Shown here piece by piece: positions 37,940-45,753 of a stretch of 64,000 nt of DNA (the first letter of the stretch is position 1; each line of letters opens with the position of its first letter). A program made the position numbers and the translations under genes. Below the pieces are notes generated by a model, which had not been told where the DNA came from, did not search any database, and saw only the letters and a list, made by a program, of their open reading frames with translations. Source of the stretch: Mycolicibacter sp. MU0083. GTDB taxonomy: Bacteria; Actinomycetota; Actinomycetes; Mycobacteriales; Mycobacteriaceae. The stretch spans positions 186,001 through 250,000 of the forward strand of contig NZ_OY726394.1 in assembly GCF_963378075.1 (NCBI RefSeq). The letters run 5' to 3'.

Positions 37940-38825
37940 GGTTCACATCCTGCTCGGTGAGTAGGGCGACCGCGAAATCGGCATAGGTGCGGGCGGTCTG
38001 CTCCGGTGTGGCCGGACCGTCGGGGTTGAACCACTGCGGCAGCGAGGTGCACATGGTGGTGATGGCCCGCCCGGCTATCCGGTGACCGAGGATTTCGCCG
38101 CGCCCGATGTCGCCTTCGCGGGCGGCGCGGTCGATGGCGTCGTCGAGGATGTGCTGCAGCTGGTTTCGGGAACCGGCGATGCGTTGCCGGTTGACAGGGC
38201 TGAGACTGCGCATCTCACTGGCCCCGATGAAGGCCAGCTTCTGCCGGTGGGTGTGGAACAGTGCCAGGGCTTCCACGACCAGGCGCACCTCGTGCAGGCC
38301 GGTGGTGGCCTCGGCGCGGGCGGCGGCGACGCGGCGATGCAGTTCGGTCATGGTCAGGTCCAGGATCGCCACCAGCAGGGCCTGCTTGTCCGGGTAGTGG
38401 TGATAGATCCCGGGCACGCTCATGCCCGCCCGCGCGGAGACGTCGCGCATCGTGCTGCCGTGGTAGCCGGTCTCGACGAAGGCGTCGATGGCCGCGGTCA
38501 GGACGCCGTCGAGATCCAGGTCCGGGAACCGTCGCCAGTCGTGCGACGCCGAATCCGCGGAGCCGGCCGTCTCCGGTTTCCCGGGTCTGCTCACCGGTGT
38601 CGGCACGGTGCCCGCCAGGAGCTGTTCGGGGGCGACGCCCAGCGCGCCGGCGCATTCCCGCAGTCGGGTCACCGAGATCCCGGTCTTGCCGTTCTCGATC
38701 GCGCTGACGGTGGCCGGGCTGACCCGCAGGTGCCCCGCGAGGTCCCGGACCGTCAAGCCGCGCGCCCGGCGGGCGGCGCGGATGATGGTGCCGCACTCGG
38801 GTGACGGCGCCACAACCACCTCCAT
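37929..38825 (-). CDS. XRE-TetR fusion transcriptional regulator
   Basis: 298 residues with two DNA-binding domains. Residues about 10-66 are a Cro/C1 helix-turn-helix (RGLTVRDLAGHLRVSPATVS, IENGKTGISV). Residues about 95-298 are a TetR protein (GSTMRDVSARAGMSVPGIYH, YPDKQALL) with its ligand-binding helices. The ATG at 38825 has no Shine-Dalgarno; a perfect inverted repeat (38828-38844) lies directly in front of it, so autoregulation is likely. It is divergent from the acyl-CoA dehydrogenase operon and co-transcribed with oplA. Confidence 0.88.
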   Translation of the reverse strand: MEVVVAPSPECGTIIRAARRARGLTVRDLAGHLRVSPATVSAIENGKTGISVTRLRECAGALGVAPEQLLAGTVPTPVSRPGKPETAGSADSASHDWRRFPDLDLDGVLTAAIDAFVETGYHGSTMRDVSARAGMSVPGIYHHYPDKQALLVAILDLTMTELHRRVAAARAEATTGLHEVRLVVEALALFHTHRQKLAFIGASEMRSLSPVNRQRIAGSRNQLQHILDDAIDRAAREGDIGRGEILGHRIAGRAITTMCTSLPQWFNPDGPATPEQTARTYADFAVALLTEQDVNRVG

Positions 38826-38827
38826 TT

Positions 38828-38844
38828 GTTCAGGAATACTGAAC
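38828..38844. promoter_or_regulatory. Operator at the start of the XRE-TetR gene
   Basis: Perfect inverted repeat GTTCAG-GAATA-CTGAAC, ending 2 nt before the regulator's start codon and 112 nt upstream of the divergent acyl-CoA dehydrogenase gene. It is likely the regulator's own binding site. Confidence 0.65.
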
Positions 38845-38956
38845 TATACCGGTGGGGGAAGTCGCCCGATACGGTATTTTTTGACGAAAAATCGCCCGTT
38901 GTGCCACAGTCCGTAGTGTTCGGGCCGAGCGATCGGTCGGTCAATGTGGAGGTGAC

Positions 38957-40168
38957 ATGGCGATCGAGTTGAACTACGCGCCGGAAGTGTCGGCGCTTGT
39001 CGACAAGACCCGGGCGTTCGTCGAGGACGTGGTGCTGCCGGTCGAGGACGCCCACGGCGGCGACATCGCCGCGGCGGGCGGGGACGCCGTGGTCAAGGAA
39101 CTGCAGGCCGCCGCCCGCGAGGCCGGGGTCTTCGCCCCGCACGCCCCGGTCGAATACGGCGGGCTGGGGTTGAACATGTCCGATCGGGCACCGGTGTTCG
39201 AAGCCGCCGGCTACTCGCTGTTCGGGCCGTCGGCGGTCAACATCGCCGCCCCGGACGAAGGCAACGTGCACCTGCTGGCCGAGGTCGCCAGCCCCGCCCA
39301 GAAGGCGCAGTACCTCGCGCCGCTGGCCGCCGGTGACGTGCGGTCGGCCTTCGCGATGACCGAACCCTCGCCGGGCGCGGGGTCGGACCCGTCGGCGCTG
39401 GCCACCAGGGCCGAACGCCGGTCCGGGGACTGGTACATCACCGGCCGCAAGTGGTACATCACCGGCGCCGACGGCGCCGGATTCTTCATCGTCATGGCCC
39501 GCACCTCCGGGGAAGCCGGGCAGCGCGGCGGCGCCACCATGTTCCTGGTGCCCGCCGACACCGCCGGTCTGACCGTCGGCCGGCACATCCCGACGCTGGA
39601 CCGCTCCATGGTGGGCGGTCACTGCGAGGTGTTCTTCGACGACGTCCGGGTGCCCGACGAAGCGGTGCTCGGCGAGGTGGACCGCGGCTTCGAATACGCC
39701 CAGGTCCGGCTCGGCCCGGCCCGGATGACGCACGTCATGCGCTGGCTGGGTGCGGCCCGGCGCGGTCACGACACCGCGCTGGCGCACGTGGTGCAGCGTC
39801 AGGCGTTCGGATCGACGCTCGGCGACCTGGGCATGATCCAGAACATGGTGGCCGACAACGAAATCGACATCGCGGCCACCCGGGCGCTGCTGGTGCGGGC
39901 CTGCTGGGAACTGGACCAGGGCTCCACCGCCGGCGACGCCACCTCGATCGCCAAGACGTTCGCCGCCGAGGCGATCTTCCGGATCGTCGACCGCAGTGTG
40001 CAGATGTGCGGGGCGCTCGGGGTCACCGAAGACCTGCCGCCCGCCCGGCTCTCCCGCGAGGTGCGTCCGTTCCGGGTCTACGACGGCCCCTCGGAGGTGC
40101 ACCGCTGGGCCCTCGCCAAGCGGCGCCTCGGTGCCGCCCGGCGCGCGCTCAAGGACGGCCCGCAGTGA
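38957..40168 (+). CDS. Acyl-CoA dehydrogenase (FadE2/ACAD10-11-like)
   Basis: 403 residues, full acyl-CoA dehydrogenase: FAMTEPSPGAGSDPS in the middle domain, VQMCGALGVTEDLPPARL and REVRPFRVYDGPSEVHRW at the C-terminus. It has a good GGAGGTG ribosome binding site. The next gene (4-nt GTGA overlap) is an aminoglycoside-phosphotransferase-fold kinase. This pairing mirrors the fused kinase-dehydrogenase ACAD10/ACAD11 of animals, which handle 4-hydroxyacyl-CoA through a phosphorylated intermediate. The substrate here is inferred from that pairing only. Confidence 0.9.
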   Translation: MAIELNYAPEVSALVDKTRAFVEDVVLPVEDAHGGDIAAAGGDAVVKELQAAAREAGVFAPHAPVEYGGLGLNMSDRAPVFEAAGYSLFGPSAVNIAAPDEGNVHLLAEVASPAQKAQYLAPLAAGDVRSAFAMTEPSPGAGSDPSALATRAERRSGDWYITGRKWYITGADGAGFFIVMARTSGEAGQRGGATMFLVPADTAGLTVGRHIPTLDRSMVGGHCEVFFDDVRVPDEAVLGEVDRGFEYAQVRLGPARMTHVMRWLGAARRGHDTALAHVVQRQAFGSTLGDLGMIQNMVADNEIDIAATRALLVRACWELDQGSTAGDATSIAKTFAAEAIFRIVDRSVQMCGALGVTEDLPPARLSREVRPFRVYDGPSEVHRWALAKRRLGAARRALKDGPQ

Positions 40169-41190
40169 CCGACCAGGCCCTCGACCCGGTCGCCCTGCGC
40201 GAATACCTGGTGGCCCAAGGTGTTCCGGTCCACGGTGATCTCGCCGTCGAACTGATCTCCGGCGGCCGGTCGAACCTGACGTTCAAGGTCAGCGATGATG
40301 CGTCGGCATGGGTGGTCCGTCGGCCCCCGCTGGCCGGCCTGACCCCGTCGGCGCACGACATGGGCCGCGAATTCGCCGTCACCGACAAGCTCTACGGCAC
40401 CGGGGTGCCGATCGCCCGGCCGGTTGCGCTGGACGCGGACGGCGTCGTCTGCGGTGCACCGATGACCGTGACGGAGTTCGTCACCGGCAGCGTCTACCGG
40501 CACAAAGACGACCTGGACACCCTCACCGATGCCGAACTGTCCGCCAACGCCTCGGCGCTGGTGCGGGTGCTGGTGGACCTGCACGCGGTCGACTACCGCG
40601 CCGTCGGCCTGGAATCGTTCGGCCGTCCCGACGGCTTCCTGGAGCGCCAGGTACGGCTGTGGGCCCGCCAGTGGGACCTGGTCAAGACCCGCGACGCCGA
40701 CGACCCGATCAGCGGCGACGTCACCAAACTGGCTGCGGCACTTGCCGAAGCCCTGCCGTCGGCGTCGCAGCACGCGATCGTGCACGGGGATTTCCGCATC
40801 GACAACACCATCTGCGACCCGGACCGCGCCGAGGTCATCCGGGCCGTGGTGGACTGGGAGCTGTCCACCCTCGGCGACCCGCTGACCGACATCGCGCTGA
40901 TGTGCGTCTACCGGTCACCGGCCTTCGACCGGGTCTTCGGGCATCCCGCCGCGTGGACCAGCCCGCGCCTGCCGTCGGCCGACAGCCTCGCCGAGCAGTA
41001 TGCGCAACTGTCCGGTCGCGATCTGGGCGCCTGGAACTTCTACCTCGCGCTGGCGAACTTCAAGATCGGGGTGATCGCCGAGGGCATCACCCACCGGGCC
41101 CTGCACGGCGCGGGCGACGTGCAGAACGCCGGGGAGGCAGCACAGGCCGCGCCGGAATTCATCGCCGCGGCACTCAAGGCGTTGACGTGA
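40165..41190 (+). CDS. Phosphotransferase (APH/choline-kinase fold), ACAD10/11-type kinase
   Basis: 341 residues. Kinase motifs are complete: an ATP-binding N-lobe (ISGGRSNLTFKVSDD, WVVRRPP lysine/arginine region), the catalytic loop HGDFRIDN and the metal-binding VVDWELSTLGDP. The GTG start overlaps the preceding fadE stop by 4 nt. This group is often annotated as aminoglycoside phosphotransferase, but the tight coupling with an acyl-CoA dehydrogenase suggests phosphorylation of a hydroxyacyl-CoA. Not expected to confer drug resistance. Confidence 0.88.
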   Translation: MTDQALDPVALREYLVAQGVPVHGDLAVELISGGRSNLTFKVSDDASAWVVRRPPLAGLTPSAHDMGREFAVTDKLYGTGVPIARPVALDADGVVCGAPMTVTEFVTGSVYRHKDDLDTLTDAELSANASALVRVLVDLHAVDYRAVGLESFGRPDGFLERQVRLWARQWDLVKTRDADDPISGDVTKLAAALAEALPSASQHAIVHGDFRIDNTICDPDRAEVIRAVVDWELSTLGDPLTDIALMCVYRSPAFDRVFGHPAAWTSPRLPSADSLAEQYAQLSGRDLGAWNFYLALANFKIGVIAEGITHRALHGAGDVQNAGEAAQAAPEFIAAALKALT

Positions 41191-41218
41191 CCGGTCACGG
41201 TCGAGAAAGGTGAGTCGG

Positions 41219-41980
41219 GTGAGCGTACTGGACAAGTTCCGGATGGACGGCAAGGTCGTCGTGGTGACCGGGGCATCCTCGGGCCTGGGGGTGTATTTCG
41301 CCCGGGCGTTCGCCGAAGCCGGGGCGGACGTGGTGCTGGCGGCACGGCGGGTGGACCGGCTCGCGGAGGCGGCCGAACTGGTCGCCGCGACCGGACGTGC
41401 CGCACTGCCGGTGGCGACCGACATCGCCGACCCGGCGGCGGCCACCCACATGGTCGAGGCCGCCATGGAGCGGTTCGGGCGGGTCGACGTGCTGATCAAC
41501 AACGCCGGCATCGGGACGGCACATCCGGCGACCCGGGAGACCCCCGAGCAGTTCCGGGAAGTGATCGACATCAACCTCAACGGCGCGTACTGGGCGGCGC
41601 AGGCCTGCGGCCGGGTGATGGGACCGGGGTCGTCGATCGTCAACATCTCCAGCATCCTGGGCCTGACCACCGCGGGCCTGCCGCAGGCGGCCTACGCCGC
41701 CAGCAAGGCCGGCCTGATCGGCCTGACCCGGGACCTGGCGCAGCAGTGGGGCAGCCGCAAGGGGATCCGCGTCAACGCGATCGCACCGGGCTTCTTCGCC
41801 TCGGAGATGACCGAGCAGTACCGCCCCGGCTACCTGGAGAGCCAGGCGTCGCGGATGGTGCTGGGCCGGATGGGTGACCCGGAAGAACTGGCGGCCACGG
41901 CGGTGTGGCTGGCGTCGGCCGCCGGTGGTTACGTCACCGGGCAGACCATCGCGGTCGACGGCGGCATCACCATCAACTGA
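41219..41980 (+). CDS. Short-chain dehydrogenase/reductase of the acyl-CoA operon
   Basis: 253 residues of classical SDR: TGASSGLG cofactor loop, NNAGIG, the active-site Ser in VNISSILG and YAASKAG. The start is GTG at 41219 with AAAGGTGA upstream; GTG at 41210 is an alternative. It is third gene of the fadE-kinase-SDR operon, where it could oxidise the 3-hydroxyacyl-CoA produced by the first two enzymes. It ends at a convergent hairpin. Confidence 0.9.
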   Translation: MSVLDKFRMDGKVVVVTGASSGLGVYFARAFAEAGADVVLAARRVDRLAEAAELVAATGRAALPVATDIADPAAATHMVEAAMERFGRVDVLINNAGIGTAHPATRETPEQFREVIDINLNGAYWAAQACGRVMGPGSSIVNISSILGLTTAGLPQAAYAASKAGLIGLTRDLAQQWGSRKGIRVNAIAPGFFASEMTEQYRPGYLESQASRMVLGRMGDPEELAATAVWLASAAGGYVTGQTIAVDGGITIN

Positions 41981-41981
41981 G

Positions 41982-42002
41982 CCGGTCGGCTAGGTCGACC
42001 GG
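41982..42002. terminator. Convergent hairpin between the SDR and ThDP-enzyme genes
   Basis: CCGGTCG (41982-41988) and CGACCGG (41996-42002), 7-bp stem with a 7-nt loop, in the 9-nt gap between two converging genes and overlapping the end of the ThDP gene. Confidence 0.55.
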
Positions 42003-43960
42003 GGGTCGGTCACGATCTCGACCAGTGCCGGGCCGGGATGGGCCAGGGCGTCGGCGATCACGGTGGACAACTGTGACGGGTCGTCGACCTGCCGGCCGAA
42101 TGCGCCGCAATCGCGTGCGTACGCGGCGAAGTCGGGGTTGAGCAGCGAGGTCTGCCACACCTCGTATTCGGAGCTGCGCTGTTCCTGGGTGATCTTGCCG
42201 AGCTCGTTGTTGTTGAGCAGGATGTGGGTGATGTTCATCCCGTACTTGACCGCGGTGGTGAGTTCGGCGAGGTACTGACCGAAACCGCCGTCGCCGGTGA
42301 CGGCGACGACCGGACGGTCGGGGGCGGCGGCCCACGCGCCCATCGCGGCGGGGAAGCCGAAGCCGATCGAACCCAGGTAGCCCGACATCAGCACGGACTG
42401 CTGATCTTTGGTCTCGAAGTAGCGCCCGAACGAATAGGCGTGGTTGCCCACGTCGACGGTGAGCACCGCGTTGTCGGGGACCAGGCGACCGAGCTCGGCG
42501 AAGACCGCCGCCGCGGCGACGCGTCCGCCCGGGAGTCGGGCGGCCCGGCGGGTCTTCTCCGCCCGCCACACCGACCATCGCTCGGCGACCTCCGCGCGCT
42601 GGTCGACCAGGTCCGGATGCACCCGGAGTCGGTCGCCGAGGGCGGCGGCCGTGACTCCCACATCGCCGAGCACCGGAACCGTCACCGGATTGAATCGGCC
42701 CAGCGCCAGTGGATCGGTGTCGACCTGCACGACCGGCTTGAACGGCGAGATCCCGGTGTGGTTGGAGAACGACGCACCGAACACCAGCAGCAGGTCGGCC
42801 TTGTTCATCATCCAGGACGCGACCGGCGTACCCGATCGGCCCAGCGCGCCGCAGGCCAGCGGGTGCGCGTCGGAGATCTGGCCTTTGGCCTTGAACGTGG
42901 TCAGCACCGGAGCCTGCAGGCGTTCGGCCAACGCGACGACCGCCGGCATGTCGAACTTCGCCCCGGCGCCGACGATGATCACCGGGCGGGTGGCGGTCGC
43001 GATCTGCGCCAGGGCCTGGTCCAGCGGCGCGGCCGGTGGGGCGACGCGCAGGTCGGGCATCCGTCCCGCCGGGCCGGAGGCCCGCTGATCGGGTGCGGGC
43101 AGGATCTGGACTTCATCGGGCACCACCAGGTGGGCCACCCCGCGCTGCAGAATGGCGTTCTTGAGGGCCAGGGTCATCAGCTCGCCGTGTTGCGATCCGG
43201 CACGCACCATCTCCGAATAGACGGTGACGTCGGCGAACGCCGCCAGCAGGTCGATGTCTTGAAACGCGCCTTTGCCGGCGACCGCCGATTCGACGTTGCC
43301 GGACAGGGCCAGCACCGGTGCCCGATCGGCCTTGGCGTCGTAGAGCCCGGTCAACAGGTTCGTCGACCCCGGCCCGGCGATGCCGAAACAGGCCGCGGGC
43401 CGGCCGGTGAGTTTGCCGTAAGCGGCGGCGGCGAATGCGGCGGCCCCCTCGTGGCGGATGCCGAAATACCTGAGCGTGCCGGCGGTCTCGGCGCGGTGCA
43501 TCGCTTCGGCGATTCCGAGGTTGGAATGACCGACCATCCCGAAAACCGTGTCGACGCCCCACGCGGTCATGGTTTCGATCAACACGTCGCTGACCGTGCG
43601 TTCGGCCGGGGCCGGTTGCGGTGTGCCGACGTAGATGCCGTCGTCGCGGACCTGCACCGGGTAGGTCGGGACACCGAATTTCGGCCCGCCGGCGGCCTGC
43701 CCGGTGAACGGGTCGAAGTCGAAACCGTGCCAGGGGCAACGGATCTTGTCGTTCTCCACGGTGCCCTGGCCCAATGGTCCGCCTTGGTGCGGGCAGCGGT
43801 TGTCGACGGCGCCGTAGCGTCCGTGCAGCTTGGTCAGGGCCACCGTCTTGAGTCCGGCCGGGCAGGACGCCACCTGGCCCTCATCGAGATCGTCGAGTTC
43901 GGCGACCTTGTGCCAGAACAGCTTCGGGTCTTCGGTTTCGGGGTGGAGTTCGTCGCTCAC
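41990..43960 (-). CDS. Rieske-ThDP enzyme fusion (acetolactate synthase/pyruvate oxidase-like)
   Basis: 656 residues. Residues about 10-112 are a Rieske 2Fe-2S domain with all four ligands (Cys56 and His58 in CPHQGG, Cys75 and His78 in CPWHGF). From about 120 it is a thiamine-diphosphate enzyme: the catalytic Glu171 in IRHEGAAAFAA, three domains, and the ThDP motif GDGGFGQYL ... NNN. Such enzymes decarboxylate 2-oxo acids or join aldehydes. The Rieske domain suggests one-electron withdrawal. It overlaps the next upstream gene by 4 nt and that gene also starts with a Rieske domain. The substrate is unknown. Confidence 0.88.
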   Translation of the reverse strand: MSDELHPETEDPKLFWHKVAELDDLDEGQVASCPAGLKTVALTKLHGRYGAVDNRCPHQGGPLGQGTVENDKIRCPWHGFDFDPFTGQAAGGPKFGVPTYPVQVRDDGIYVGTPQPAPAERTVSDVLIETMTAWGVDTVFGMVGHSNLGIAEAMHRAETAGTLRYFGIRHEGAAAFAAAAYGKLTGRPAACFGIAGPGSTNLLTGLYDAKADRAPVLALSGNVESAVAGKGAFQDIDLLAAFADVTVYSEMVRAGSQHGELMTLALKNAILQRGVAHLVVPDEVQILPAPDQRASGPAGRMPDLRVAPPAAPLDQALAQIATATRPVIIVGAGAKFDMPAVVALAERLQAPVLTTFKAKGQISDAHPLACGALGRSGTPVASWMMNKADLLLVFGASFSNHTGISPFKPVVQVDTDPLALGRFNPVTVPVLGDVGVTAAALGDRLRVHPDLVDQRAEVAERWSVWRAEKTRRAARLPGGRVAAAAVFAELGRLVPDNAVLTVDVGNHAYSFGRYFETKDQQSVLMSGYLGSIGFGFPAAMGAWAAAPDRPVVAVTGDGGFGQYLAELTTAVKYGMNITHILLNNNELGKITQEQRSSEYEVWQTSLLNPDFAAYARDCGAFGRQVDDPSQLSTVIADALAHPGPALVEIVTDPRST

Positions 43961-45579
43961 AGTGGTGTCACTCCCGCGTAGGGGACTCCGCTGAGGTAGG
44001 CGAAGTCACGGTTGAAGGTGGTCAGATCGTCGAGGCCGAAGTCGCCGAGACTGCGGTGGCCGCAGGCCCGGGCCAGCACGACCATCAGCTCGACCGCCGA
44101 ACGCAGGTAGCGTTCCAGGCGTTCGGCGGCCGCGGTCACCGGCAGTCGCGCCCGCAGTCGCGGATCCTGGGTGGCGATCCCGACCGGGCAGGTGTTGGTG
44201 TGGCAGGCGCGCATGCCCACGCAGCCGATCGCCTGGATCGCGACGTTGGCGATCCCGATCGCATCGGCGCCCAGGGCCAGGGCTTTGACCATGTCCGCGG
44301 GGGTGCGGATTCCGCCGGTCACCGCCAGGGTGATCGGGCTGTGACTGCGGTCCAGGTGTCGACGTGCCCGGGCCAGCGCCGGGATGGTGGGGACCGAGAT
44401 GTTGTCGCGGAAAATCGTTGGGGCCGATCCTGTTCCGCCGCCCCGGCCGTCCAGGATGAGGTAGTCGACGCCGATCTCCATCGCGGCGTCGAGGTCGTGC
44501 TCGATGTGTTGGGCGCTGAGTTTGTAGCCGACCGGGATCCCGCCGGACACCTCGCGGACCTGCGCGGCGAATTCCTTGAACTGTGCCAGGGCGGTCCAGT
44601 CCGGAAACCGGGCCGGTGAGATCGCGGCCGTGCCCGGTGGCAGGCCGCGCACCTCGGCGATCCGGCCCACCACCTTGCTCCCGGGAAGATGCCCGCCGGT
44701 ACCGGTTTTGGCCCCCTGCCCGCCCTTGAAATGAAACGCCTGCACCTTGTCCAGATGCTCGAAGCTCCACCCGAAGCGGCCGGAGGCCAGCTCGTAGAAG
44801 TACCGGGAGTTCTCCTGTTGTTCCTCGGGCAGCATGCCGCCTTCGCCGGAGCAGATGCCGGTCCCGGCGAGCTGGGCGCCGGCGGCCAGAGCGGTCTTGG
44901 CCTCCTGGGACAGCGCACCGAAACTCATGTCGCTGACGAAGATCGGGATGTCGAGGACCAGTGGTCGTCGCGCGGTCGGGCCGATGACCGTTTCGGTGCT
45001 CACCGGTTCCTCGTCGAGCAGCGGCAGCCGGGCCAACTGTGCGGTCACCAGCTGAATCGAGTCCCAGGACGGCAGGTCGGTGCGTGGAACGCCCATCGCC
45101 GCGGTCGGCCCGTGTTTTCCGACCTTGCTCAACCCGTTGCGGGCGAGTTCGTGGATCGTGGTGTTGAACGGTTCCGCGTCGGTATCGGTGGGTCGCGCCC
45201 AGCGGCCCTGATAGCCGTCGTCGCCGTGGGCCTGTGGGTGGGTTCGGGCGAACTCGGTGACCGCGGCGCGGTCGACGTACACGGTGCCGGCGGAGGCCCA
45301 GGCCGGGAACGTCGCCAGCGCGACCGCGGGATTGACCGGTGAGATGCCGGTCTCGACGTGATAGCGCCAGCCGTGCACGTCGCACACCACCAGATCGCCC
45401 TCGAGGTGGCCGTCGGCCAGCAGTGCGCCGCGGTGTGCGCAGCGGCCGTGCAGGGCCGAGATCGTCGTGCCGCGGCGGATGAGCACCAGGTCCACCCCGG
45501 CGGCGTGGGCGGCGAACGGGGCGTTGTCGGGTATGTCGATCAGCGCTGCGACCTCGATGCCGGGTGCTTGGGCGGCCAT
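43957..45579 (-). CDS. Rieske-glutamate-synthase-like FMN enzyme fusion
   Basis: 540 residues. Residues about 8-105 are a Rieske domain (Cys47 and His49 in RCAHRG, Cys66 and His69 in VVCDVHGWR). The rest is the FMN/iron-sulfur domain of the GltB family: VSDMSFGALSQEAKTALA, GEGGMLPEE, LDGRGGGTGSAP and the cluster motif CVGMRACHTNTCPVGIATQ. There is no glutamine amidotransferase domain. Related stand-alone proteins are annotated as FMN-binding glutamate synthase family. It is first gene of a two-gene operon with the Rieske-ThDP enzyme. Confidence 0.88.
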   Translation of the reverse strand: MAAQAPGIEVAALIDIPDNAPFAAHAAGVDLVLIRRGTTISALHGRCAHRGALLADGHLEGDLVVCDVHGWRYHVETGISPVNPAVALATFPAWASAGTVYVDRAAVTEFARTHPQAHGDDGYQGRWARPTDTDAEPFNTTIHELARNGLSKVGKHGPTAAMGVPRTDLPSWDSIQLVTAQLARLPLLDEEPVSTETVIGPTARRPLVLDIPIFVSDMSFGALSQEAKTALAAGAQLAGTGICSGEGGMLPEEQQENSRYFYELASGRFGWSFEHLDKVQAFHFKGGQGAKTGTGGHLPGSKVVGRIAEVRGLPPGTAAISPARFPDWTALAQFKEFAAQVREVSGGIPVGYKLSAQHIEHDLDAAMEIGVDYLILDGRGGGTGSAPTIFRDNISVPTIPALARARRHLDRSHSPITLAVTGGIRTPADMVKALALGADAIGIANVAIQAIGCVGMRACHTNTCPVGIATQDPRLRARLPVTAAAERLERYLRSAVELMVVLARACGHRSLGDFGLDDLTTFNRDFAYLSGVPYAGVTPL

Positions 45580-45706
45580 CGGCTTCCTTCCTGCGGACCT
45601 TCAGAAGTGATTGACCGGGAAACTAACATGTATCGGGTGGAGATATATCCGATTCGGCGGAAGTGTCGGTTCTATTGACGCTCCGCCGACGCCGGTATGC
45701 GGAATG

Positions 45707-45724
45707 TAGTTGTTGACGCAACTA
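45707..45724. promoter_or_regulatory. Inverted repeat upstream of the acyl-CoA synthetase gene
   Basis: TAGTTG-TTGACG-CAACTA, perfect 6-bp arms, 29 nt upstream of the fadD start and 127 nt upstream of the divergent Rieske operon. A second, weaker repeat ATCGG...CCGAT lies at 45632-45653. No regulator gene is adjacent. Confidence 0.45.
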
Positions 45725-45753
45725 GATGGCCGGCCGCTGGGTACGCTGCGCTG

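Noticed and set aside
40165..41190. Aminoglycoside resistance kinase
   Set aside because: The APH fold is real, but the 4-nt overlap with an acyl-CoA dehydrogenase argues for a lipid substrate.
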